64,000 bases of DNA, taken from the NCBI GenBank assembly GCA_948678575.1, contig CAPPGO010000006.1, forward strand, positions 1 through 64,000, in the 5' to 3' direction. Of this stretch, positions 1 through 8,769 are shown piece after piece (within the stretch, counting starts at the first letter, position 1; each line of letters opens with the position of its first letter). Source of the stretch: an uncultured Clostridia bacterium. GTDB taxonomy: Bacteria > Bacillota > Clostridia > TANB77 > CAG-508. The position numbers and the translations under genes were made by a program. The notes beneath the pieces are model-generated. The model was not told the origin of the DNA and did no database searches. It worked only from the letters and a program-made list of their open reading frames with translations.

Positions 1-3
1 AAT

Positions 4-30
4 AAAAGTGTATAACACTTTTAAATTTTG
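4..30 (+). terminator. Short palindrome, possible terminator of an upstream gene
   Basis: Positions 4-11 and 15-22 are perfect complements around a 3-nt loop, followed by an A/T-rich tract with several T residues. It lies at the window edge before any gene, so it may end transcription of a gene outside the window. The stem has few G/C pairs, so this is tentative. Confidence 0.35.
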
Positions 31-36
31 TGTACA

Positions 37-94
37 GAAGAAAGCTTTATATAGTATTTATTTAGATTTTGGACTAGCTATAAAAGCTTTCTTC
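37..94 (+). promoter_or_regulatory. Inverted repeat upstream of the first gene
   Basis: Positions 37-54 and 77-94 are near-perfect complements (core AAGCTTT in both arms) around a loop of about 22 nt. The structure ends about 15 nt before the AGGAGG ribosome site of the gene at 121. It could be a leader hairpin. A weak promoter-like pair (TTGTGT at 28-33, TATAGT at 50-55, 16-nt gap) overlaps it. Confidence 0.35.
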
Positions 95-120
95 AAAATT
101 AAATAGTAGGAGGAAAACAA

Positions 121-585
121 ATGAAAAGTAACGAGAAGTTTTTTATAACTATACTAGTGATAATAACATTATGTCTAGTTATATTTGCAGTAAGTCGAGG
201 CAAGAATAAGGATGTAGAAGGACAAGTAGTAAGTGGTACAAATGATGTAATGAAAGAATATGTAAAGACAACAGAAGATGGGACAAAAGTGAATACAAGT
301 GAAAAACTTGGAGAAAAGAAAATTGTAAATAATATAGAATTTACAGATATTCAATTAACAGAAAATGATGGAGAGACATTGTTAATTGCGACAGTAACAA
401 ATACAGGAAGTGTAAAAACAGAAATGTTTGCAGTAAATATAACACTATTAGATGAAAGTGGTGCAGAAATAAAAACGATACCAGGATTAGTAGCACCATT
501 AGAAACAGGAGCGACAGCCAAATTTTCATCAAGTACAACATTAGACTTTGTAAATGCGTATGACTTTAAAGTAACAGCGAAATAG
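121..585 (+). CDS. Membrane-anchored protein with FxLYD-like beta domain
   Basis: The 154-residue protein has one N-terminal membrane segment at about residues 8-25 preceded by K and N residues, a linker to about residue 60, then a beta-rich domain ending in NAYDFKVTAK. The pattern of a repeated hydrophobic strand followed by NTG, and the YDF near the end, resembles FxLYD-type immunoglobulin-fold domains found on Gram-positive surface proteins. It starts at an ATG after AGGAGG and sits 67 bp before the large prepilin-like gene in the same orientation, so the two may be co-transcribed. Function is unknown, and the domain call is by resemblance only. Confidence 0.6.
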   Translation: MKSNEKFFITILVIITLCLVIFAVSRGKNKDVEGQVVSGTNDVMKEYVKTTEDGTKVNTSEKLGEKKIVNNIEFTDIQLTENDGETLLIATVTNTGSVKTEMFAVNITLLDESGAEIKTIPGLVAPLETGATAKFSSSTTLDFVNAYDFKVTAK

Positions 586-652
586 TAATAGAAAATGAAA
601 AAAGAACGTATGAAAGTAAAGAAAAACATGAGATAAAAAGAGGTAGAGTGTA

Positions 653-3280
653 ATGGTGAAAAATAAATATGAGAAAGGAATAACGCTAGTAGCATTAGTA
701 ATAACAATAATAATAATGCTGATATTAGCAGGTGTTTCAATAAATGCGATAGTAGGTGAAAATGGGATAATAGGAAGAGCAACAGAAGCAGCAAGAACGC
801 AAAAAATAGCAATATATCAAGAAATAATTAGTATGGAAGTCGCAGCAGCTCAAATGGATTATTTGAATAGTAATGATAATTTAGGCTTTTTTAATAAAGT
901 TCAAGAAGGATTAGGAAATCATACTGAGTTTACAGATGCAGGATATAGTATAAAAAATAATAGTAGATTAATAATAACAACAAAAGATGATTATATATTT
1001 ACAGTAAATGCTATTTCAGGAGAAACAGCGTATGTAGGAACAAAGGAAGAAATAAATTCAGATTTACCAGAAGAATTGCAACAAGCAGATATAAAATTCG
1101 AATATAGTACAAAGGGCTGGACAAAAGATCCAGTAAAAGTAGTAATATCATGTGAAAAATATCCAACAAATGAGATAGAATATTCATATGATTTAACAAA
1201 ATGGGAAACCTTTACAGGAGAACTTAGTATAGGAGAAAATAAAGCAATATATGTACGCATAGCAAATGAAGTAGGAGCAACGGATACATATGCGGTAGGT
1301 GGAGTAGGAAACATAGATACAAAAGCTCCAGAAATAAAAACTGGAATAACAGAGGATGAAAGCCAAAAAACAACAAAAGGATTTACAGTAAGTTTAGATG
1401 TACAAGATACAGATATAGAAGAAGACAATGCTTCAGGAATAGGAAAAGTAGTTTGGTACTATAAAGCAGCTGGAACAGATGATTTTAATACATATAAAAC
1501 AACAGAATTTGTTGCACAAAATAGTACAACAAATGGCTCAAGGAATGTGGAAACAATAAGCATGACTTATGATAATTTACCAACAGGAAATGGAACATAT
1601 AATGTGTATGCAGATGTATATGATGTGGCAGGAAATGTAAAACCAACAGAAGTAGTAGATATAGTGTTAAAAAATGTAACAGTAGGTGATCATAATTATA
1701 GCCCAAGATATTGGACAAACGGAGCAGTAACAGTAACATTACCAATATTAGAAGGATGTACAACAAAATACTCTATAGATGATGATAAACTTGTATCACC
1801 AACAGAATATACAGGAGAATTTCAAGTAGTAAATAATTGTGATATATATTATTATGTAACAGATGGAACAAATATAGTAGGAACAGGAAGTCAAGCGATA
1901 AATAATATAGATGCAACAGAAGAAACGAAAAATCCAATAATAGTAAGTGGATTAGCGCAAGAAGGAACAGCAACAACAAGTACAATAAAAACGACAATAA
2001 CAGTACAAGATACAATATCAGGATTTAGTCATATAGATTGGTATTATAAATTGGCAAGTTCAACAGGAGAATATACAAAAGTAGCAATGGATGCAACAGA
2101 TGAAAATTATATGGCAATGAATGGAAACAATACAGGAAAAACAGAGCAATTAACAATAAGTAAAGAATTCATAAATTTACAACAGGGAGAAGACTATGAA
2201 TTCTATGCAGAAGTATATGATGTAGCAGGAAATAAAGTGGTAAGTCCGGCAAATTATACAACAGCACCATTAAGTATAAGAACAGCACAAACCTATGTAA
2301 CAGGAATAGTATTAAGTCCAACAAGTAAAACAATAAATGTAGGAGAAAAGGCACAAATAACAGCAACAGTAAATCCAAGTGGAGCGAAAATACAGACAGT
2401 AGAATGGCATACAAGTGATGCAGGAGTAGCAACAGTATCAGGTACAGGAGAAGTAACAGCAGTAGGACCAGGAACAGCACAAATAACAGCAAAATCGACA
2501 GATGGAAGTAATAAGACATCAAATGCATGTGAAATAACAGTAAATCTTCCATATTATGGAGGATATTCAGGAGAAGCAAGTACGAGTACAAATTATGTAG
2601 GATATTATGCAGATATTGATTATGATGGAACAGTAGATGGTATAATTTATGCAGATTTAAGATTTGCTGCTAGTGGTAAATGGAATAATGATAGTGATTC
2701 TTCATTTAGTTATACTGCAATAAGTAGTACAAATTCTTATTATATAAGTAAAAACAAATATAATGGAAAATTTGGAGAAAAAAATGTAATAATGCCAAAA
2801 ACAACTAATAGTAGTGACAGATTTTATGTAATGGCGCTAAACAATGTTGATAGTTCAACTCATGACTTTTATAATGCAGCACACAATAATAGTAGTTTCG
2901 GATCACTTGCGGTAGCAAGTACAAAAAATGATTTTGGAGAAGGAAGAAGTAAAACACGAAAATTAATTACAGCATGGAATAGTAAAACATATGGAGCTCA
3001 AAATAAATGTAGTGTACATACGGATATGTGGAGTTTGAGTGCAGTGCAGGCGTGCTCAAGTAACAAGTGGTTCGTACCAAGTAGAGCTGAATGGAGTGCA
3101 TTTGGACACAATTTAGGCATTACCAAATCTAACTACAGTGGTTATGGGCTTATCGCACACTGCTGGTCTTCTACTGTCGTTAACTCTACTAGTGCATTCC
3201 GCTGCGACTTCGGCGCCGCGTATATAGGCTCCTCCAGCGTCAATTTCTACTACTACGTTCGTTTGAGCGCGACTTTCTAA
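653..3280 (+). CDS. Large prepilin-like secreted protein with Ig-like domains and a DGR-like variable C-terminus
   Basis: The 875-residue protein begins with a type IV prepilin-like signal: a basic start, then KGITLVALVITIIIM and a hydrophobic helix to about residue 31. The middle holds two related beta modules, each with a WYYK motif and a later YDVAGN motif, around residues 225-345 and 430-545. A Big_2-like bacterial Ig domain follows at about 547-630 (LSPTSKTINVGEK, GTAQITA). The C-terminal part contains KWFVPSRAEW and ends in WSS...YYYVRLSATF, the layout of C-type-lectin-fold domains seen in DGR target proteins. The last ~55 codons use G/C-rich NNC and NNT codons unlike the rest of the gene. 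Start chosen at ATG 653, 8 nt after AAAGAGGT. Probably a surface or pilus-like adhesin (inference). Confidence 0.75.
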   Translation: MVKNKYEKGITLVALVITIIIMLILAGVSINAIVGENGIIGRATEAARTQKIAIYQEIISMEVAAAQMDYLNSNDNLGFFNKVQEGLGNHTEFTDAGYSIKNNSRLIITTKDDYIFTVNAISGETAYVGTKEEINSDLPEELQQADIKFEYSTKGWTKDPVKVVISCEKYPTNEIEYSYDLTKWETFTGELSIGENKAIYVRIANEVGATDTYAVGGVGNIDTKAPEIKTGITEDESQKTTKGFTVSLDVQDTDIEEDNASGIGKVVWYYKAAGTDDFNTYKTTEFVAQNSTTNGSRNVETISMTYDNLPTGNGTYNVYADVYDVAGNVKPTEVVDIVLKNVTVGDHNYSPRYWTNGAVTVTLPILEGCTTKYSIDDDKLVSPTEYTGEFQVVNNCDIYYYVTDGTNIVGTGSQAINNIDATEETKNPIIVSGLAQEGTATTSTIKTTITVQDTISGFSHIDWYYKLASSTGEYTKVAMDATDENYMAMNGNNTGKTEQLTISKEFINLQQGEDYEFYAEVYDVAGNKVVSPANYTTAPLSIRTAQTYVTGIVLSPTSKTINVGEKAQITATVNPSGAKIQTVEWHTSDAGVATVSGTGEVTAVGPGTAQITAKSTDGSNKTSNACEITVNLPYYGGYSGEASTSTNYVGYYADIDYDGTVDGIIYADLRFAASGKWNNDSDSSFSYTAISSTNSYYISKNKYNGKFGEKNVIMPKTTNSSDRFYVMALNNVDSSTHDFYNAAHNNSSFGSLAVASTKNDFGEGRSKTRKLITAWNSKTYGAQNKCSVHTDMWSLSAVQACSSNKWFVPSRAEWSAFGHNLGITKSNYSGYGLIAHCWSSTVVNSTSAFRCDFGAAYIGSSSVNFYYYVRLSATF
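3110..3280 (+). other. Candidate DGR variable region (VR) at the 3' end of the prepilin-like gene
   Basis: Codon use changes sharply here. After the Trp codon at 3164, 20 of the last 37 codons end in C and 12 end in T, whereas the upstream gene uses mostly A- or T-ending codons. DGR reverse transcriptases mutate A residues copied from a template repeat, so AAC/AAT template codons become NNC/NNT codons, which is the pattern seen. The encoded tail (WSS, F-x2-F-G, YYYVR, terminal F) fits the C-type lectin variable domain. The borders are approximate. No template repeat or reverse transcriptase gene is in this window, so the rest of the system would have to lie outside it. Confidence 0.65.
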
Positions 3281-3321
3281 CCTCGTAAGAAGTGGAAGAA
3301 TTGTTAAATTTTAATAAAAGT

Positions 3322-3350
3322 TTGCATATATTAGATAAATGTGTTATAAT
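3322..3350 (+). promoter_or_regulatory. Sigma-A-type promoter for the 97-residue cassette
   Basis: TTGCAT at 3322-3327 and TATAAT at 3345-3350 are separated by 17 nt, close to the vegetative consensus. It lies between the end of the prepilin-like gene and the small gene at 3409, giving that gene its own transcription unit. Confidence 0.7.
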
Positions 3351-3408
3351 TGGCTACATACAACGCGGTTTTTAACTAATTTTATGTGTTGTCGAAAGGA
3401 GTATTTCA

Positions 3409-3702
3409 ATGGCAAAAAATAGCAAAAAGACACGGGGCATCAGTTTAATTGAACTTCTTAACAAAGCGACAAGCTATCAGACAAAGTCGAACAGCGAGGC
3501 CAAGGAAGATATCAAAGGTATCAAACAGATGGTTCGGAGTAAAGGCTGGGAGAAAACATTTTTACGTCTGATGGAGGCAGACCCGAATTGGGTTGAACAG
3601 GCTATGAAGGAAGTGAAGTATGAGATAACAAAGGATGGCACGGAAAAGGGAGTATTCCCGCGCATGAAGAACGGCACAGCTGTTCTGAAAGTGGTTATGT
3701 AA
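3409..3702 (+). CDS. Small basic protein of unknown function, atypical base composition
   Basis: The 97-residue protein is not one I recognise. It is soluble, Lys-rich and probably helical, with no membrane segment (MAKNSKKTRGISLIELLNKA at the start; a GWEKTFLRLMEADPNWVEQA stretch in the middle). The gene is visibly richer in G and C than its neighbours and uses codons such as CGG, CCG, CTG and GAG that are rare around it, suggesting recent transfer. It has its own promoter upstream, a GAAAGGAG ribosome site and a strong terminator downstream, so it is a self-contained cassette. Its position directly after the DGR-like variable region, which shares the higher G+C, makes a link to that system possible but unproven. 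Confidence 0.65.
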   Translation: MAKNSKKTRGISLIELLNKATSYQTKSNSEAKEDIKGIKQMVRSKGWEKTFLRLMEADPNWVEQAMKEVKYEITKDGTEKGVFPRMKNGTAVLKVVM

Positions 3703-3744
3703 GCATCTTGCGTATCAGTTCCCAGTATAGCAAAAGAAAAGGAG

Positions 3745-3770
3745 AAGACTGCCTTCGGGCAGTCTTTTCC
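3745..3770 (+). terminator. Rho-independent terminator with UUCG loop
   Basis: A perfect 9-bp stem (3745-3753 with 3758-3766) closes on a TTCG tetraloop and runs into TTTT. It ends the 97-residue gene's transcript. Confidence 0.9.
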
Positions 3771-3783
3771 GCATTTATTAATA

Positions 3784-3812
3784 TTGATTTATAAAAAATT
3801 TTGTTATATAAT
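3784..3812 (+). promoter_or_regulatory. Promoter for the ABC transporter pair
   Basis: TTGATT at 3784-3789 and TATAAT at 3807-3812 are spaced by 17 nt, just after the terminator of the previous cassette and 32 nt before the TTG start at 3845. Confidence 0.75.
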
Positions 3813-3844
3813 TTGAAAATAATAATTTATATAAGGAGATAAAA

Positions 3845-4546
3845 TTGGCATATATAGAATTTAAAAATATTGTAAAAGAATATAAAATGGGAGAAATAAA
3901 AACAAAGGCTTTAGACAATACTAATTTTGAAATAGAAAAAGGAGAGTTAGTAATTATTGTTGGACCATCTGGAGCTGGAAAAACTACTGCTTTAAACATT
4001 TTAGGTGGAATGGATACACCAACATCAGGAAGTGTTATAGTAGATGGAAAAAACATTAGTAAGCTAAACAATAAGGGGCTTATAAAATATAGAAGAGAAG
4101 ATATAGGATTTGTATTTCAATTTTATAATTTAGTACAAAATCTTACAGCCTTAGAAAATGTAGAACTTGCAACTCAAATTTGTTCAGACCATTTAGATAC
4201 CAAAAATGTCTTAGAAGAAGTTGGTTTGGGTCATAGAATAAATAATTTTCCATCACAATTATCAGGTGGAGAGCAACAAAGAGTGGCAATTGCTAGAGCT
4301 ATTGCTAAAAATCCAAAGCTTTTACTTTGTGATGAACCAACAGGAGCTTTAGATTATGTAACAGGAAAGCAAATTTTAAAACTTTTGCAAGATACTTGCA
4401 GAAAAGAAAAAATGACAATTGTTATAATTACGCATAATGGAGCAATTGCGCCTATGGCAGATAAGATTATCAGATTTAAAAATGGTACAGCTTCAAGCAT
4501 TGAAATAAATAATAATCCAATATCGGTAGAAAACATAGAGTGGTAA
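3845..4546 (+). CDS. ABC transporter ATP-binding protein, MacB/LolD type
   Basis: A 233-residue ATPase of the family that partners FtsX-type permeases. Walker A is GPSGAGKTT at about residues 40-48, the signature is LSGGEQQR at about 138-145, and Walker B is LLLCDEPTGALD at about 159-170. It starts at TTG 3845 after AAGGAGAT; no ATG in frame has a comparable site. It is 10 bp upstream of the large permease at 4557 and shares its promoter, so both form one transporter. Relatives export peptides or lipids, or act in antimicrobial-peptide resistance and sensing; the substrate cannot be told here. Confidence 0.9.
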   Translation: MAYIEFKNIVKEYKMGEIKTKALDNTNFEIEKGELVIIVGPSGAGKTTALNILGGMDTPTSGSVIVDGKNISKLNNKGLIKYRREDIGFVFQFYNLVQNLTALENVELATQICSDHLDTKNVLEEVGLGHRINNFPSQLSGGEQQRVAIARAIAKNPKLLLCDEPTGALDYVTGKQILKLLQDTCRKEKMTIVIITHNGAIAPMADKIIRFKNGTASSIEINNNPISVENIEW

Positions 4547-4556
4547 GGAAGTTTAA

Positions 4557-7500
4557 ATGAATAAAATTATAATAAAAAATAGCGTAAAGGAAATAAAAAA
4601 AAGTTTTAGACGATTTTTGTCTTTACTTTTAATATCAATGTTAGGCGTTGGATTTTTTGCAGGAGTAAAAGCGACAACTCCAGATATGCAAAAAACAATA
4701 GATACATATTTTGATAAAGAAAATTTGTTTGATATTAAAGTTGTATCAACTTTAGGTTTAACGGTGGATGACGTAAAAGCTATTAATGAAATCGCTGAAA
4801 TTACAGAAAGCTATGGTTCATATAGTGAAGATGTTTTAGTAAATATTGATGATGCAGATAATGTTATTAAAGTAATCGAAATTACAGATAATATAAATAA
4901 TGTCAAACTAATTTCAGGAGAAATGCCAAAAAGTTCAAAAGAGTGTGTGGTAGAGGATTCATTAATTAAAACAAAAGATTTAAAAATAGGAGATATAATA
5001 ACTTTAAAAGAAGAACTGGAAGATGATGAGGAAAGTAGTTTTAATGAAACTGAACTTAAAATTGTTGGCACAGTTAATAGTCCATTATATATCTCACATG
5101 ATAAAGGAACATCTACTTTAGGTTCAGGAAAATTAGCATATTTTTTATATGTTCCAAAAGAAAATATAAAAGAAGATTATTTTACAGAAATTTATGTTAA
5201 AGTAGCAAATAGTAAAGAAATGGATACAACTTCTGAGGAGTATTCAAATTATGTTGATGAAGTAATAAATAAAATTGATGCCATAAAAGAGATAAGAGAA
5301 AAATCAAGATATGATAGTTTAATAAATGAAGCAAATGAAAAGTTAGCAGATGCGCAAAAAGAATTTGAAGAAAAGAAGGCTGATGGAGAAAAAGAAATTG
5401 CAGATGCTGAAAAGGAAATTCGAGATGGTGAGAAGAAGCTTCAAAATTCAGAAAAAGAGTTAGCAGATAGTAAAGAAAAAGCACATAAAGAATTTACTGA
5501 AGCAACTGATAAGCTTACAAAAGCAGGAGATGAATTGAATTCTGCTGAAATTGAATTTAATAGTAAAAAGGAAGAGGCAGAGCAAGGCTTTGAAGAAGCT
5601 GAAAAAAAGAAAGAAGAGTTGCAACTAAATTTAGACCAAGTATATTTTGGTTTAGAAGAAATAGATGTAAATTATAATAAAGTAATGTTAGGTTTACAAG
5701 CGCCTAATTTGCCAAAAGAGCAAAAAGCTACTTTACAAGCAACAAAAACTGAATTAGAAAAAAAGAAAGTAGAATTAAGTGTTGCAGGTCAGCAAATTAT
5801 GGCTGGAATACAAGAGATTGATAATCAAATTCAAACTGGAAAAGCTAAGCTAGATACAGCACAAAATCAGATTATGGGAGGCTACAATGAATTAGGCGCT
5901 GGCTGGGCAGAATTAAATTCAAAAAAAGAAGAAGCAAATAGAGAGTTTGATAAGGCAGATAAAGAAATTGCAAATGCAAAAAAAGAAATAGCTGATGGAA
6001 AAAAAGAACTAGAAGATGCAAAGCAAGAATTTAATGAAAAGATACAAGACGCCGAAAATAAAATTTTAGAAGCTAGACAAAAAGTAAATGACATTGAAAA
6101 TCCTAAATGGTATGTATTAGACAGAAGTTCTAATAGCGGTTATGATTCTTATATTAATGATACAAAAAATATTGAGAAGTTAGGTTACGTTTTCCCAATT
6201 TTATTTTTCGTTATTGCAGTATTAATTAGTTTAACTTCAATGAGTAGAATGGTAGAAGAACAAAGAATAGAATTAGGTACAATGAAAGCTTTAGGTTATT
6301 CAAATGCAAGTATTTGTATTAAATATGTAATTTATGCGCTTGGAGCAACTATTGTTGGTAGTATAATTGGTATGATTATAGGATTTAATTTAATACCACG
6401 AGTTATAATAACAATGTATCAGATGATGTATCCAACAGTTACAGAAGCAGTTATAGAGTTTAACATGAAATATGCAATCTTAGGACTTGGCTTAATGGCA
6501 ATTTGCACGATTGGTGCAACTTTATACAGTAATATAAAAGAATTAACTTCTATGCCATCTATGCTAATGAGACCTAAACCACCGAAAAATGGAAAAAGAG
6601 TTTTCTTAGAAAAAATAACTTTTGTTTGGAATAAATTAGGTTTTACAGAGAAAGTAACTGTTAGAAATATGTTTAGATATAAAAAGAGATTTCTAATGAC
6701 TATTGTGGGTATAATGGGATGTACAGCATTAGTTTTAGTAGGATTTTCAATAAAAGATTCTATTTCCAATTTAATGAATTTACAGTATGAAAATGTATAT
6801 AATTATGATTTAATGCTTGGTTTAAATAGTTCATTAATTGAAGCAGAAGTAGAAGATTTGAAAAAGGAATTAACTACTAAAAATGAAATTAGTAGTTGCA
6901 CAGAAACATATTTAGTTGCAAATGAGTTACAGAAAAATGGAGATAATAAAGTTGATGTTCAAGTTATAATTCCAAAAAATGCAGAGGAATTTTCAAAGTT
7001 TGTAAATATAAATAATGTAAAAACTGGTGAAAAAGAGACTTTAAATGATGAAGAAATATTATTAACAGAAAAAGCAGCGAATTTACTTAATATAAAAGTA
7101 GGAGATAAGGTTACTTTAATTGATAATGATGAAAATAGATTTGAAACTAAAGTTGGAGCAATAGTTGAAAATTATGTATATCATTATGTGTTTATGACAA
7201 AAACTATGTATGAAAAGCTTTATAATGAAGAATATTCAAGCAATGTAATGTATGTGCAAACAGTTGAATTAGAAGAAAATACGGCAACAGCACTAAACGA
7301 AGAACTTTTAAAAAGTTCAAAAATATCTTCATTAACTTCAACTGAAAATTTAAAAAATAGTATGTCAGAAACTCTAAAAGCATTAAATCAAGTAGTATAT
7401 GTACTTATAGTTTCAGCAGGGCTTCTTGCTTTTGTAGTGTTATATAATCTAGCTAATGTAAATATAAGCGAAAGAAAAAGAGAAATTGCAACTCTTAAAG

Positions 7501-7784
7501 TTTTAGGATTTTATGATAAAGAAGTATATGATTATATTACAAAAGAAATTATTGTACTTACAGTTATGGGAATTATTTTAGGCTTATTTGGTGGCTATTA
7601 TTTAAGTATATTCATTTTAAAAACTTGTGAAACCGAACCTCTAATATTTAAAATAGTGAGTACGCCAATTAGTTATATTTTATCAGCATTAATTACAACA
7701 GTATTTACAATAATTGTAAACTTTATGACTTATTTTGTGCTTAGAAAAGTAGACATGATAGAAAGTTTAAAGAGCGTAGAATAA
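4557..7784 (+). CDS. Large FtsX-type ABC transporter permease with coiled-coil insert
   Basis: A 1075-residue membrane protein. It has an N-terminal membrane segment at about 19-38, an extracytoplasmic domain, then a long Glu/Lys/Ala-rich coiled coil at about 250-520 (repeats of the form EKEIADAEKE). The first FtsX core follows at about 545-670 with three membrane segments and the motif MVEEQRIELGTMKALGYS. A fourth segment begins near 715, a second extracytoplasmic domain follows, and the last FtsX core is at about 950-1070 with ISERKREIATLKVLGF. The repeated FtsX cores flanking soluble domains are typical of MacB-superfamily permeases with a double core. The coiled coil would reach out from the membrane. 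It works with the ATPase just upstream. Confidence 0.88.
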   Translation: MNKIIIKNSVKEIKKSFRRFLSLLLISMLGVGFFAGVKATTPDMQKTIDTYFDKENLFDIKVVSTLGLTVDDVKAINEIAEITESYGSYSEDVLVNIDDADNVIKVIEITDNINNVKLISGEMPKSSKECVVEDSLIKTKDLKIGDIITLKEELEDDEESSFNETELKIVGTVNSPLYISHDKGTSTLGSGKLAYFLYVPKENIKEDYFTEIYVKVANSKEMDTTSEEYSNYVDEVINKIDAIKEIREKSRYDSLINEANEKLADAQKEFEEKKADGEKEIADAEKEIRDGEKKLQNSEKELADSKEKAHKEFTEATDKLTKAGDELNSAEIEFNSKKEEAEQGFEEAEKKKEELQLNLDQVYFGLEEIDVNYNKVMLGLQAPNLPKEQKATLQATKTELEKKKVELSVAGQQIMAGIQEIDNQIQTGKAKLDTAQNQIMGGYNELGAGWAELNSKKEEANREFDKADKEIANAKKEIADGKKELEDAKQEFNEKIQDAENKILEARQKVNDIENPKWYVLDRSSNSGYDSYINDTKNIEKLGYVFPILFFVIAVLISLTSMSRMVEEQRIELGTMKALGYSNASICIKYVIYALGATIVGSIIGMIIGFNLIPRVIITMYQMMYPTVTEAVIEFNMKYAILGLGLMAICTIGATLYSNIKELTSMPSMLMRPKPPKNGKRVFLEKITFVWNKLGFTEKVTVRNMFRYKKRFLMTIVGIMGCTALVLVGFSIKDSISNLMNLQYENVYNYDLMLGLNSSLIEAEVEDLKKELTTKNEISSCTETYLVANELQKNGDNKVDVQVIIPKNAEEFSKFVNINNVKTGEKETLNDEEILLTEKAANLLNIKVGDKVTLIDNDENRFETKVGAIVENYVYHYVFMTKTMYEKLYNEEYSSNVMYVQTVELEENTATALNEELLKSSKISSLTSTENLKNSMSETLKALNQVVYVLIVSAGLLAFVVLYNLANVNISERKREIATLKVLGFYDKEVYDYITKEIIVLTVMGIILGLFGGYYLSIFILKTCETEPLIFKIVSTPISYILSALITTVFTIIVNFMTYFVLRKVDMIESLKSVE

Positions 7785-7787
7785 TAT

Positions 7788-7815
7788 TGATTTTTTTAAA
7801 CAATTAACATATAAT
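7788..7815 (+). promoter_or_regulatory. Promoter upstream of dapA
   Basis: TTGATT at 7788-7793 and TATAAT at 7810-7815 are separated by 16 nt, in the gap between the ABC permease and dapA. Confidence 0.65.
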
Positions 7816-7880
7816 GTAAGTGACTTAATAAGAATATAATTATATTTTTATTTACAAACCCAAAAAAGGTGAAAGAAATT

Positions 7881-8765
7881 ATGAAAAAAATTATTTTTAA
7901 GGGCTGTGGAACAGCAATTATAACACCATTTACAGATGATGGAGTTAATTTTGAAGAATTTGGAAAAATGATAGAATTCCAAATCGAAAATGGAGCAGAT
8001 GCAATTGTAGTTTGTGGAACTACTGGTGAAGCTTCAACAATGACATTAGAAGAAAGAAAAGAGACAATAAAATTTGCAGTAGAAAAAGCAAAAAAAAGAA
8101 TTCCTATTATAGCAGGAACTGGTGGAAATTGTACAAAAAGTGTTATTGAAATGACAAAATATGCAGAAAGTATTGGAGTGGATGGAGCATTAGTTGTTAC
8201 TCCATATTACAACAAAACTACTCAAGCTGGATTAATAGAACATTATAAAGTGGTTGCAAGTGCTACTAAACTTCCAATTATTTTATATAGTGTGCCAAGT
8301 AGAACAGGTGTGAACATTACTCCTGAAACTTGCAAAGAACTTTCTAAAATTGAAAATATAGTTGCTATAAAAGAGGCTTCTGGTAATTTATCTCAAGTTG
8401 CAGAAATAGCAAATTTGTGTGGAGAGGATTTGAATATTTATTCTGGAAATGATGATCAAATTACACCAATATTATCAGTAGGTGGAATTGGAGTAATTTC
8501 AGTATTGTCAAATATTTTACCAGAACATACACATGACATTGTAGATAGCTTTTTAAATGGTAATGTTGAATTTGCAAAAGATGAGCAACTTTCAGTTATA
8601 CCACTTGTAAAAGCTTTATTTTGCGAAGTAAATCCTATTCCAGTAAAAGCAGCTATGAATATGTTAGGCTATAATGCTGGAAAGCCAAGACTTCCACTTG
8701 TAGAAATGTCTGATAAAGGAAAAGAAAGGTTAGAAAAAGAGCTTAAAGCTTTAGAATTATTATAG
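7881..8765 (+). CDS. dapA: 4-hydroxy-tetrahydrodipicolinate synthase
   Basis: DapA condenses pyruvate with aspartate semialdehyde, the first committed step to diaminopimelate and lysine; in spore formers the same branch feeds dipicolinate. The protein is a TIM barrel of 294 residues, the usual length. Visible features are GTTGE at about 46-50, YYN at about 109-111, Tyr in YSVPSRTG at about 136 and the Schiff-base Lys in VAIKEASG at about 164. I chose ATG 7881 because AAGGTG ends 9 nt before it; an in-frame GTG at 7869 would lie inside that ribosome site. It is followed by a hairpin element, the HD gene and dapB, all on one strand. Confidence 0.95.
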   Translation: MKKIIFKGCGTAIITPFTDDGVNFEEFGKMIEFQIENGADAIVVCGTTGEASTMTLEERKETIKFAVEKAKKRIPIIAGTGGNCTKSVIEMTKYAESIGVDGALVVTPYYNKTTQAGLIEHYKVVASATKLPIILYSVPSRTGVNITPETCKELSKIENIVAIKEASGNLSQVAEIANLCGEDLNIYSGNDDQITPILSVGGIGVISVLSNILPEHTHDIVDSFLNGNVEFAKDEQLSVIPLVKALFCEVNPIPVKAAMNMLGYNAGKPRLPLVEMSDKGKERLEKELKALELL

Positions 8766-8769
8766 ACAA

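Noticed and set aside
2169..2591. Minus-strand frames rich in Leu inside the prepilin-like gene and other AT-rich genes
   Set aside because: Their Leu/His/Tyr-rich low-complexity products are what antisense reading of A-rich coding DNA gives; none has a ribosome site or recognisable domain.
653..3702. A complete diversity-generating retroelement within the window
   Set aside because: No reverse transcriptase frame with the DGR-type active site and no second copy of the variable-region sequence could be found, so only a target is claimed.
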